From positions 308,757 to 372,756 of the forward strand of contig CAYFOM010000001.1 of assembly GCA_964344765.1 (NCBI GenBank): a stretch of 64,000 nucleotides of DNA. The letters are read 5' to 3'. Below are positions 15,886 to 24,068 of the stretch, piece by piece. Origin of the DNA: JACNIZ01 sp964344765 (GTDB lineage: Bacteria > Planctomycetota > UBA1135). Below the pieces are notes generated by a model that searched no databases, was not told the DNA's origin, and saw nothing but the letters and a program-made list of their open reading frames with translations. Positions within the stretch are counted from its first letter, which is position 1. Each line of letters opens with the position of its first letter. Both the position numbers and the translations under genes were made by a program.

Positions 15886-18624
15886 CTACTCCTTTCCTTT
15901 GTCTTTTTCCTTGTCCTTGGTCCGTTTGAGCACGAACTCGCGCTGCATTACGCCGCCCGGCGTCAAAAGAAGACGTTCTTTTTTCAGCCTAAATTTGCCG
16001 CTGCGCAAGTCGATGACCCAATTGCCGGCCGGAATCGCCGGGACTTCGAAGGTGCCGTCGGGGCGTATGGCAAAGGTGAAGCGCCGAACTCCGGCGTGTT
16101 CTTGACCGGGGAACAAGTAGCCAATGCCGCCGCGCAGTGCCACCGGCCCGTTTTGCGTGTCACGCATTGCGGTACCGGCCAAAGCCGAGGTTTGCAGATG
16201 GAAGTGGAATTGCTCGCGATCGCCTTCGTCCAGTTCCAGGTAGCCTCGCGCCAAACCACGCGGGCCGTCGTCATGGGTCAAGCCGCCGACATTGCCGACC
16301 AAACCTGTGACGCCCACATTGCCGTTGCTACTCTGCAGCGGCGGCGCCAGTACCAGCCAGAAAGAATCGGCGGCCAAGCCTTCAAAGGTGAACCGACCAT
16401 CAAAATTACTGCTGGTCGATCGCACCCGATCCATGGTCCATTGGCGCTGTTCTTTGGATTCGGAACCTTCCAGCCCGGCCGGCACCAAAAACACGCGATA
16501 ATCGGCAGCCGGGTGACCGTTGACGAGCACGGTGCCATCGATGGCGGCGAGTTGTTCGAAGTCCAAGTAGAGATCGCGCACCTCATGGCTGCCGGCGTTG
16601 AGCGTGACGATTTCCGGATCGCATAACATCGGTCCGGTCGGCCGCCCCCAGCCACCTTGCGGTGTGGCGTTCGAGGCATATAGCTCTAAGCGATATTGCC
16701 CCGGCGGCATTTCTTCCAACTCGTAAGGACGTTCGTCGGCGGTGGAAGAACTGTGATTGGCCGCAATCGAAGCAGTGTAAACGCGGCCCATTTCCGAAAT
16801 GGCCAGCAACCGCAGCCGTCCCATATGTTGCGCGTTGCCGTAAATGGTGCCGCGTATGGTCGAGGCGGTGCATAACTGCAAATCCACCGGCAAGGTTTGA
16901 TTGCGGTCGAGCACAAATGGTTCGGTGCGGCCGGGCGAGTAGCCGCTGCGCATGGCTTCCAAGTGATATTCGCCGGGCAGCAAATCAGGGAAGGAATAAC
17001 CGCCGACCGAATTGGCCGTCGAGGTGGCAACGATCTCGCCATCGCGAGTACTCAGGCTGGCCGCCAACCCCGCCGATTTGCCGACGCCGCCATGGCGACG
17101 CAAATGCACACGAGCACCGCCGACCGCGTTGCCTGCTTCATCGCGCACCGTTCCGTGAATCACCGAGCCCGGTTGCAGCCGCAGGACGATTTCTTTACTC
17201 AACACTTCCGGCACTTTGCCGCCGCGTTGCTCAAAGCGAAGCGTGGCGGACGACGTCGCCGAATGGCCGTCCGCCCAAGCCACGACGCGCAATCGGCGGT
17301 CAGCGGTTTGGGTGGCGTCGACGGCGAGTTCAAAGCTGCCGTCGTTGGCGGTAGTGGTGGAATCCAGCGGCGACGAAAGCTGCGGCGCGAAGCGGGCGAG
17401 GCGCATTCTCGATTGCTCAAACAACGCAACTTTGGCATTGGCGATGGGGTTGTTGTTCGGATCGAGCACCAGGCCGTGCAACGGCTGAATCGGCGCCAAG
17501 CGAATTTCCAACTGCTGCTGTTGGTTTTGCAACGCCAGCTGCAGCGGCGTCTTCAAACTTGTTTGGAACTTGCCATAGCCCGGCGCAGTTGCGCTGATGC
17601 GCACCTTTTTGGCTTCGCTAGGCAGCTCCAATGCGAAGTGACCGCTGGCATTGCTTAGCGATTCGGTGCTGCTGTGCGGTTCATATACGGCGTGGATCTC
17701 AGCACCGGCAATCGCGTCGCCGTCGCTGCTGAGCACTTGGCCGTGGATCGGCGCCGAGCGCGGCAGCACCAAATGCAGATCGCGCAATTTCTGCCCGCTT
17801 TGCAGGTTGGCTTCGGCCGAAATCGACGTGACGAAACCGGGGGAGCTGGCTTGCAAACGGATCGGGCCTGGCGGCAGGTTGTCAATTTGGAAGCCGCCGT
17901 CTCGTGCCGAAATCGCTTCTGCCCCCGGCAGCGGGAAGCTGTCGGCTTCCAACCACTTCGACAAACGCAAACCAGCGGCGCCTCGCAGGACGACGACTTC
18001 GGCGTTGAGCAGTGGGTAGCCTTCCGGGTCGGTGACTTGGCCTTGAACGGAGGCTCCGGCGTTGAGCTGCAGCAATCCCAGGTCGCGGCTGCGTCCTGGA
18101 ATCGAGCTTAGGTCGCTGAGTTCCAGCAAGGGGTAATCGCTGTGTTCGACGCGAACCAGCCAACGCAAACCTTCGTGGGGACTTTCGCCTAACTGGAAGC
18201 GTCCGCGCTTGTCACTGGTGGCCTTCAGTTCGGCGAACGGACGCAGCGCAGGTTGATTCGGGTCGTATCCGCGGGCGCGACCGGGCAAACCGTAGGCGCT
18301 GACTTGGGCACCGCTGACCGGGCGGTTTTGCGGATCGACCACCACGCCGTAGAACGAGGCAATGCCGGGGTCGCGTTCCTCGCTTTCGCTTAGGCCGTTG
18401 GCCAGATCCAACTTTTGCTCGGCCCTACCTGGTTTGCGGCCATTGTTATCCGCGGGTTGGCGACCACCATCCACATCGGTAGCAGCGGCGTTTTGCAATT
18501 CGGATTCGAGCAAATTGCCGTTGCCGTCGTCGCCGAGAAATCCACCCAGCGGCTCGAACAACACCATGGCCACCGCAGCCACCATCAAGGCGGCAAATCC
18601 GAGGATTGCGCGGTTTTTGCTCAT
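15886..18624 (-). CDS. Large membrane-anchored protein with repeated carboxypeptidase-regulatory-like domains
   Basis: 912 residues. One N-terminal span (ILGFAALMVAAVAMVLFEPL) and a low-complexity acidic/Asn linker precede at least six transthyretin-fold repeats, recognisable by GxVxDPxxxPVxxAxV: GVVVDPQNRPVSGAQVSAY, GQVTDPEGYPLLNAEVVVL, GQVLSSDGDAIAGAEIHAV, GLVLDPNNNPIANAKVALF, GTVRDEAGNAVGGARVHL and GTVLVNGHPAADYRVFL. Such repeats form rod-like extracellular parts, often binding sugars or other proteins. The tail is a run of K, D and E. The start codon shares one base with the stop of the sulfotransferase gene (TAATG), so the two are probably translated together. No enzymatic domain is seen. 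Confidence 0.83.
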   Translation of the reverse strand: MSKNRAILGFAALMVAAVAMVLFEPLGGFLGDDGNGNLLESELQNAAATDVDGGRQPADNNGRKPGRAEQKLDLANGLSESEERDPGIASFYGVVVDPQNRPVSGAQVSAYGLPGRARGYDPNQPALRPFAELKATSDKRGRFQLGESPHEGLRWLVRVEHSDYPLLELSDLSSIPGRSRDLGLLQLNAGASVQGQVTDPEGYPLLNAEVVVLRGAAGLRLSKWLEADSFPLPGAEAISARDGGFQIDNLPPGPIRLQASSPGFVTSISAEANLQSGQKLRDLHLVLPRSAPIHGQVLSSDGDAIAGAEIHAVYEPHSSTESLSNASGHFALELPSEAKKVRISATAPGYGKFQTSLKTPLQLALQNQQQQLEIRLAPIQPLHGLVLDPNNNPIANAKVALFEQSRMRLARFAPQLSSPLDSTTTANDGSFELAVDATQTADRRLRVVAWADGHSATSSATLRFEQRGGKVPEVLSKEIVLRLQPGSVIHGTVRDEAGNAVGGARVHLRRHGGVGKSAGLAASLSTRDGEIVATSTANSVGGYSFPDLLPGEYHLEAMRSGYSPGRTEPFVLDRNQTLPVDLQLCTASTIRGTIYGNAQHMGRLRLLAISEMGRVYTASIAANHSSSTADERPYELEEMPPGQYRLELYASNATPQGGWGRPTGPMLCDPEIVTLNAGSHEVRDLYLDFEQLAAIDGTVLVNGHPAADYRVFLVPAGLEGSESKEQRQWTMDRVRSTSSNFDGRFTFEGLAADSFWLVLAPPLQSSNGNVGVTGLVGNVGGLTHDDGPRGLARGYLELDEGDREQFHFHLQTSALAGTAMRDTQNGPVALRGGIGYLFPGQEHAGVRRFTFAIRPDGTFEVPAIPAGNWVIDLRSGKFRLKKERLLLTPGGVMQREFVLKRTKDKEKDKGKE

Positions 18625-19928
18625 TAAGGTGCGTCGATCGGGGCAGCTAATTGATCATAGCGAGCGAAGCGCGACCGCACCTCGTTCTCGTCCAACCCGA
18701 ACTCTTTCAGCGAGTAGCGATGCACGCCGAAATGATGCTGCGGACGGGCTTCGATCGCCGCTTCCAGCGCGCTGCGGAAGGCGTCGCTGACGGCCATGCC
18801 GAAGTGTTGGTAGATGCGCTCCACGCATGCAATCGGCTGCTGCAACAGGTCGTCATAGCGCACATCGACGACCGGGTTTCTTGGTTCCGAGGATTGCTGA
18901 ATCTGTGCTGCGAATTGTTCCCGCGCGCGCATCGCCCGATCCGCAGCTTCGGTCAGCATGTCGAAATTGGCTCGGGCCATGCGCGGCACGTCGACGCGAT
19001 CGCTAACCAGTCCGAACAAAGTGCGGAACAAGCTGTTGGCGCTTCCCTGCACCGCGGTGGCGTCGCGGTGGGTGAAGACGATTTTGGCTTCGGGGATTGC
19101 GGCAAGCAGTTCAGTCAAATACCCGGTGTGGACCGGCGATTTCAGCACCAGCGGGCGGCTGAGATCTTCGGCTTGGAAAATTTGCAGTTGGTCTCGATAG
19201 AAGCTGTACGCGGCGAAACCATCTTGCTGTTTCAGCCAATCCAAGTAGCTATACACCGGGCTGCTGACCCAGAAGGCCAGGCTCTTGAATGTCGGATTGA
19301 GCAGGAACAAGCATTCCTCCGGTTCATCGGCGTGCAAATAATGCTTGGCATCAAGCTCCGGTGCCATGCGCTTGATCCACTTCAAATCCTTCGTCGTTTG
19401 GCGACGGCGCTTGTCTTTGCCGGCAGGCGCAATCGGGTGGGCGACTTGCCAAAAACGCAGCGGTCGCATGGCCGGGTCCAGCGACAGCAAGCGATGCAAA
19501 TAGGTGGTGCCCGAACGCGGCATGCCGACGACGATTAACGGTGCAAGCGGCGTTTCAAAAACTTCTGCTTGGGCGCGGCGCATTTCCACCATTTGCAGTC
19601 GCGTGACCAGGGCTTGCACCACTTGGCGGTGAAGCGCGTAACGGCCGATGAAGCTCAAATGGCCGTCGTCGCGTGCCGATCGGCATAGCTGTTCCAAGCC
19701 GACGCGGAAGTCATCGGCCATCCAAGCCGGTGGCGATGGTTGAGTTTGATTGGGGAGCCCGTTGGAGCTGGCGCCGTGAAGGGATGGCAGCCCAAAATCG
19801 CTCAACCCGGCGATGCGCTGAGCGCGACGCATCATGCGCTCCGGATCCAACTTTAGTGGGTCGAGCCCAATACGTTGAAGACCGGAACCAAGGCTGTTGA
19901 TCAGGCGAACGGCGGGGGGGCGGGACAA
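18624..19928 (-). CDS. Sulfotransferase-family protein
   Basis: About 434 residues. The PAPS 5'-phosphosulfate loop is clear as VVGMPRSGTTYLH (residues 133-145) and the 3'-phosphate site as KIVFTHRDATAVQGS. The family moves sulfate from PAPS onto hydroxyls or amines of glycans and small molecules. The N-terminus is uncertain: the reading begins with TTG at 19928, but LDPERMMRRAQRIAGLSDFG is the normal start area of this bacterial subgroup, so the true start is near here; the first ATG (19835) would cut it. It overlaps the start of the anchored 912-residue protein by one base. Together with the sulfatase-fold protein it hints at sulfated or otherwise modified surface glycans, though no substrate can be named. 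Confidence 0.85.
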   Translation of the reverse strand: MSRPPAVRLINSLGSGLQRIGLDPLKLDPERMMRRAQRIAGLSDFGLPSLHGASSNGLPNQTQPSPPAWMADDFRVGLEQLCRSARDDGHLSFIGRYALHRQVVQALVTRLQMVEMRRAQAEVFETPLAPLIVVGMPRSGTTYLHRLLSLDPAMRPLRFWQVAHPIAPAGKDKRRRQTTKDLKWIKRMAPELDAKHYLHADEPEECLFLLNPTFKSLAFWVSSPVYSYLDWLKQQDGFAAYSFYRDQLQIFQAEDLSRPLVLKSPVHTGYLTELLAAIPEAKIVFTHRDATAVQGSANSLFRTLFGLVSDRVDVPRMARANFDMLTEAADRAMRAREQFAAQIQQSSEPRNPVVDVRYDDLLQQPIACVERIYQHFGMAVSDAFRSALEAAIEARPQHHFGVHRYSLKEFGLDENEVRSRFARYDQLAAPIDAP

Positions 19929-19971
19929 TCGAAGGAAGGATGGTGGGTTGCCGTAATGTTAAGCTTGGCTC

Positions 19972-20826
19972 ATGGTCGTGCGCCGCCTTTTTCTGCTCGT
20001 CGTAGCCGCAGTTGCTTTGCAAAGTGCGGCAGCTGCTCAACAAACGGAACGTGTGTTAATCGTCGGCGATTCCTGGGCGGAATTGACCTGGGCGTTCGGA
20101 TCGCTGGACGAGGCTTTCGCTTGGGCCGGTCACAATGACAAAGTTGCCGTCGGCGACGTCACGGCGATTGGCGGGACTACCGCCGAGCAGTGGAAGACTG
20201 CGGCTTATCAGCAATTGATTGCCGATGAGTTGGCCGATCATCCTTCGATCGATGTGATCCATTTGAGTTTGGGCGGCAACGATTTCCTCGGCAATTGGAA
20301 CACCGGACTGTCGCGGGCGGAGGAGCTCGCTTTGTTTCAGCGCATCGCTGCGGATATGGAAGTGTTGGTGCAGTTCATTCATGGTATCGACCCGAATTTG
20401 CAAATTGTTTTGAACGGTTATGACTACATCAACCGGGATGAAATGCGCTGGCAGGATCCGTTCAGCTTTTTGTTGTGGTTGATTTTGGGCGCGCCTGGAC
20501 CTGCGCGTGTCAACACTGCGTTGTTCGAGTCATCGGCGACGATTTATAACCACCTGTCGAGCAATCCAAATGTGCACTTCATCAACCACGCCGGTTTGAT
20601 GCATTGGGCTTATGGCTATCCGTCGCGAGGTTTGGCGCCGCGCACCACGCCGTTGCCGGGTAATGCGCACAACAACTACAACCCGCCGTTGGGAGGCAAT
20701 CCAAACTTCCCCGGTCCGCACACGCTGATGTTAGACGGAATTCATTTCGGCGAAGAAGGCTACGACGCTTTCGCTTTGCACGGCACCATTCGGTTCTACG
20801 ACGACTGGTTTGATTTGCATCCTTAA
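19972..20826 (+). CDS. Secreted SGNH/GDSL-type hydrolase
   Basis: 284 residues with an N-terminal signal peptide (RRLFLLVVAAVALQSAAAAQ). Block I is GDSW (nucleophile Ser), block II glycine in VTAIGGTT, block III LSLGGNDF, and block V DGIHFGEEGYDAF with the catalytic Asp-x-x-His pair. The family comprises esterases and acetylhydrolases acting on carbohydrates or lipids. It diverges from the sulfotransferase gene with a 43-base gap and converges with the next gene. Specific substrate unknown. Confidence 0.83.
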   Translation: MVVRRLFLLVVAAVALQSAAAAQQTERVLIVGDSWAELTWAFGSLDEAFAWAGHNDKVAVGDVTAIGGTTAEQWKTAAYQQLIADELADHPSIDVIHLSLGGNDFLGNWNTGLSRAEELALFQRIAADMEVLVQFIHGIDPNLQIVLNGYDYINRDEMRWQDPFSFLLWLILGAPGPARVNTALFESSATIYNHLSSNPNVHFINHAGLMHWAYGYPSRGLAPRTTPLPGNAHNNYNPPLGGNPNFPGPHTLMLDGIHFGEEGYDAFALHGTIRFYDDWFDLHP

Positions 20827-20859
20827 GCCAATCGCCCGCGCCGACATTGCGCAAGCTGC

Positions 20860-21408
20860 TTATTCTTTCTGCGGTGGATCTTCTTTTACAGGTATGTAAT
20901 TCAAATCCGCCAAGGTGGCCCAAGTTTTTCCATCGTCTTTGGACATCGTCCAAGTTTGACGCACTTGCTCACCTTGCGGCGACCACTTGATTTGATGTTG
21001 CACCACGGCACCATTCGGACCCGGTTGCGTGCCGCGCATCACCATATTGCCGTCGTCGTCTAAATTGCCGTCGAGCAATAGCAAAGTGCCGAATTGATCC
21101 ACCCAAGTCTGATGCCACATCTTTCGCTTTGCATCGTAAATGTTCAAGCTCTTGCCGACGCCACCGGAAGCGCCCTTCCAATTTTCTTGCAGCACTTTGT
21201 TGCCGCATTCCAACGTAATGGTGTTGGTGCCGGCCGGCTTGCCGTCTTGGGTTTGAACATTCCATGAACCGACCCAGAAATCAAAATGACGGTGGGGGTC
21301 TTTGGTTTGTTCGATTTTCGACTCCGTGTTGTCGGTTGCGGTGCTTTGCGGCAGCGCCAACAGCGCGGCGGGGCTAAGAATCAGGGTGGCTGTAATGAGG
21401 ATCTTCAT
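20860..21408 (-). CDS. Secreted FDFWxGxW beta-barrel protein
   Basis: 182 residues from the ATG at 21408 (MKILITATLILSPAALLAL signal peptide). The mature part begins RHFDFWVGSWNV, the hallmark of a small lipocalin/DUF1579-like barrel family found in many bacteria, and continues with NIYDAKRKMWHQTWVDQFGTLLLLDG. No catalytic residues are apparent; family members are thought to bind hydrophobic ligands or to be stress-related, but functions are largely untested. The start overlaps the end of the upstream reductase-like gene by 35 bases, so the two are likely co-transcribed. Confidence 0.75.
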   Translation of the reverse strand: MKILITATLILSPAALLALPQSTATDNTESKIEQTKDPHRHFDFWVGSWNVQTQDGKPAGTNTITLECGNKVLQENWKGASGGVGKSLNIYDAKRKMWHQTWVDQFGTLLLLDGNLDDDGNMVMRGTQPGPNGAVVQHQIKWSPQGEQVRQTWTMSKDDGKTWATLADLNYIPVKEDPPQKE

Positions 21409-22522
21409 GAACGGTGAACTGGTCTCCAAGTTGCCGCAGGCGTGAAACCAGTGTATCGCCGAATGCCGAAGCCGAGGTCAAAACACCGCCGCGGCTGGCT
21501 TCGTCGGCAACTAAGGCAAAGCCGACTTGGACTAGGCAGCGCACCGTGATTAAATTGGATGGATCGCCGTTCATCACCAGTTTGGCGGCGGACCTCTGGT
21601 TTTCATCGAGTAGGCGCAAATGGGCAAAGCCGCGACTTTGCGATTGTTTGGATGGGCCTTTGCCTGGATTGGGACCGAAGAACCGCAACATTCGGCGACC
21701 CCATGCTCGCCTCATCAGGTATTGCACCGTGCGTAAGACTCGCGAAATCACGCGTGCTTCAAACTTGCTGCGCGCCGACATGAATTCTTGATAGCCAAAT
21801 CCAGCGCCGTAGCCTTCGCCGCGTTCTTCCAATAACTCGGCGCTGCGGCGAACCACCCATTCATTAATGGGGGCCATCAGGAAGGGCGCGGCCCAGCAAT
21901 TCAATGCCGGGACTTCGAAGACGGTGGCGTCGGCGTCTTGCATGTAATCGGGATACTTTTCATACAGCTCCAAACCTGATGCCAAAGTCCCGCCGTTGAA
22001 GCCGCCCGACAACTTGTAATGGCCGCGCAAGTCGGCGGTGGAACGGCCTTGCTGCTGCAAGCTGCGCACCAAATGAAACACTGCCAAGTCGGTCGGCACC
22101 GAATCGAAGCCACTGGCCGGAAGCAACACGGTACCGTCGGCGGCGGCTTGCTTGTGGTGCTTGTGAATCATCAGGTGCACCCACGGCAACTCGCCGGTGA
22201 GGTCGGCGTAATGGGTTTGGTGGCGCACGCAAGCGTCGACCAGCGGCGTGCCGAAACGCGAAAATGGACCGGCGCAAGAGATGACGACTTTGCTGCGCTG
22301 GGCGAGCGCGTCGACGGCGTCTTCGTCGAGGCCGGGGGCGACCAAGTAGGGCACGCCGAGCTCGTCGGAAAGCTGCTGCAAACGCTCTTCATTGCGGCCG
22401 GCGATGGCCCACTTCAGCGGCGGTCCGGGCTTATGGGCGGCGCGGCGCTTGATTTCGGCGGCGGACAACTGGCCGGTGAAGCCGGTTGCTCCTTGAAGAA
22501 CAAGATCGAATTCTTTGGGCAT
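21374..22522 (-). CDS. Saccharopine-dehydrogenase-like NADP-binding reductase
   Basis: 382 residues from the ATG at 22522 (MPKEFDLVLQGATGFTG). The Rossmann motif GATGFTG, then WAIAGRNEERLQQL and VISCAGPFSRFGTPLVDACV, match the trans-acting enoyl reductase / saccharopine-dehydrogenase-like family, which acts on lipid or polyketide-type intermediates in some bacteria and is of unknown role in most. The C-terminal part has GGVLTSASAFGDTLVSRL, also family-typical. Longer starts upstream would overlap the divergent gene. The next gene overlaps its end by 35 bases. Confidence 0.82.
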   Translation of the reverse strand: MPKEFDLVLQGATGFTGQLSAAEIKRRAAHKPGPPLKWAIAGRNEERLQQLSDELGVPYLVAPGLDEDAVDALAQRSKVVISCAGPFSRFGTPLVDACVRHQTHYADLTGELPWVHLMIHKHHKQAAADGTVLLPASGFDSVPTDLAVFHLVRSLQQQGRSTADLRGHYKLSGGFNGGTLASGLELYEKYPDYMQDADATVFEVPALNCWAAPFLMAPINEWVVRRSAELLEERGEGYGAGFGYQEFMSARSKFEARVISRVLRTVQYLMRRAWGRRMLRFFGPNPGKGPSKQSQSRGFAHLRLLDENQRSAAKLVMNGDPSNLITVRCLVQVGFALVADEASRGGVLTSASAFGDTLVSRLRQLGDQFTVHEDPHYSHPDS

Positions 22523-22538
22523 GGTAGCGTTGGGAACC

Positions 22539-24056
22539 ATGTTACTGGCCTCTGCTGCTCTTTCGGTTTGCATCCATTTGGCGACTGCACAGGAGCCGTC
22601 GCAATATTACCGAATTCAGGTGGTGGACGAAGCCACCGACCGCGGCGTGCCGTTAGTGGAATTGCGTTTGGTAGACGGCACGCGTTATTTCACTGATAGC
22701 GCCGGCATGGTTGCGTTTTACGAACCCGGTTTAATGGATCGCCAAGTGTTTTTCCATGTCAGCAGTCATGGCTACGAATATCCGAAAGATAACTTTGGCT
22801 ACCGTGGATTGCGTCTGACTCCGACGGCCGGTGGCAGCGCGCAAATCAAGTTGAAACGGCTGAATATCGCCGAGCGCTTGTATCGCATCACCGGGCGCGG
22901 CATCTATCACCACAGCGTCAAATTGGGTGACGATGTGCCGCTGCAAAAACCTCTGATCAACGCACTGGTCGCCGGTCAAGACAGCGCGTTGGCGGTGCCT
23001 TACTGCGGCAAGATCTTTTGGATTTGGGGAGACACCAGTCGTCCGGCTTATCCGTTGGGCATCTTTAAAGCCTCCGGGGCGACGTCATTGCTGCCAAAGG
23101 ATGGTGGTTTGGATCCGGAGGTCGGAGTGGATTTGACTTATTGGACCGACAAAGACGGCTTCAGCCGCAACATGGCGCCCATCGCCGGCGAAGGCGTGGT
23201 TTGGCTGGATGGCATGCAAGTGGTCGACGACGCAAAGGGGACTCCGCGATTATTTGCACACTTCATGCGACTGAAGGATTTGGGCCATCCGCTAGAGCAA
23301 GGTCTGGCGCTTTGGAATGACAGGCGCGAGGTGTTTGAAAAGGTCAGCTCGCTGCCGTTGGAGCAAACCTTGCACCCTCATGGCGCTTCGCCGTTTGTCC
23401 ATGAGGAGGATGGCGTCGAGTATTTTTACTTTGGGCGGCCTTATCCGAATATGCGAGTGGAAGCGCGGTTGAAGGACTTGTCCAAACCGGAGAAGTATCA
23501 AAGCCACACGCCATTGAAAGCAGGAACCACCTTTCAAGGTGTCGACACTGCGTTGGAGCGTGATGATGCAGGCAAGTTGGATTGGCAATGGCGCACCAAC
23601 ACGCCGCCGTTGACTCCAGATCAGCAACGCCAGTTGGTGAAGGCTGGAATCATGACGCGGGAGGATTCTCCATTCCGAGTGGTGGATGTCGATACTGGCA
23701 ATGCCTTGGTGGAGCACCACGGCTCGGTGACTTGGAATCAGTACCGCAAGAAGTTCGTCATGATCTTCAACGTGTCCTTCGCCGAGCAGTCGTTTATGGG
23801 TGAGATTTATTACGCCGAAGCCGATCGACCGGAAGGGCCTTGGACCCAAGCGAAGAAAATCATCAGTCACGATCATTACAGTTTTTACAACGTGGTCCAG
23901 CGGCCGTTTTTTGCCGAGGACGGTGGGCGCTTGATTTTTTTGGAGGGGACCTACACCAAGTCTTTTTCCTCGACCCAGACCGCCACGCCGCTCTACGATT
24001 ACAACCAAATCATGTATCGCTTGGATCTTTCGGATCCGCGTCTTTCCGATTTGTAG
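22539..24056 (+). CDS. Secreted two-domain protein, propeller-like C-terminal part
   Basis: 505 residues from ATG 22539; an in-frame ATG at 22521 is also possible but would overlap the divergent gene's start codon. A signal peptide (MLLASAALSVCIHLATA) is followed by a transthyretin-like domain (about residues 20-95: VVDEATDRGVPLVELRLVDG). The larger part has sequence blocks seen in five-bladed beta-propeller glycosidase-like proteins: DSALAVPYCGKIFWIWGDT, ASPFVHEEDGVEYFYFG and GEIYYAEADRPEGPW. A glycan-directed role is plausible, but I cannot place it in a named glycoside hydrolase family. Divergent from the reductase-like gene; the next gene starts 12 bases after its stop. Confidence 0.7.
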   Translation: MLLASAALSVCIHLATAQEPSQYYRIQVVDEATDRGVPLVELRLVDGTRYFTDSAGMVAFYEPGLMDRQVFFHVSSHGYEYPKDNFGYRGLRLTPTAGGSAQIKLKRLNIAERLYRITGRGIYHHSVKLGDDVPLQKPLINALVAGQDSALAVPYCGKIFWIWGDTSRPAYPLGIFKASGATSLLPKDGGLDPEVGVDLTYWTDKDGFSRNMAPIAGEGVVWLDGMQVVDDAKGTPRLFAHFMRLKDLGHPLEQGLALWNDRREVFEKVSSLPLEQTLHPHGASPFVHEEDGVEYFYFGRPYPNMRVEARLKDLSKPEKYQSHTPLKAGTTFQGVDTALERDDAGKLDWQWRTNTPPLTPDQQRQLVKAGIMTREDSPFRVVDVDTGNALVEHHGSVTWNQYRKKFVMIFNVSFAEQSFMGEIYYAEADRPEGPWTQAKKIISHDHYSFYNVVQRPFFAEDGGRLIFLEGTYTKSFSSTQTATPLYDYNQIMYRLDLSDPRLSDL

Positions 24057-24068
24057 CCCATTTCTCTG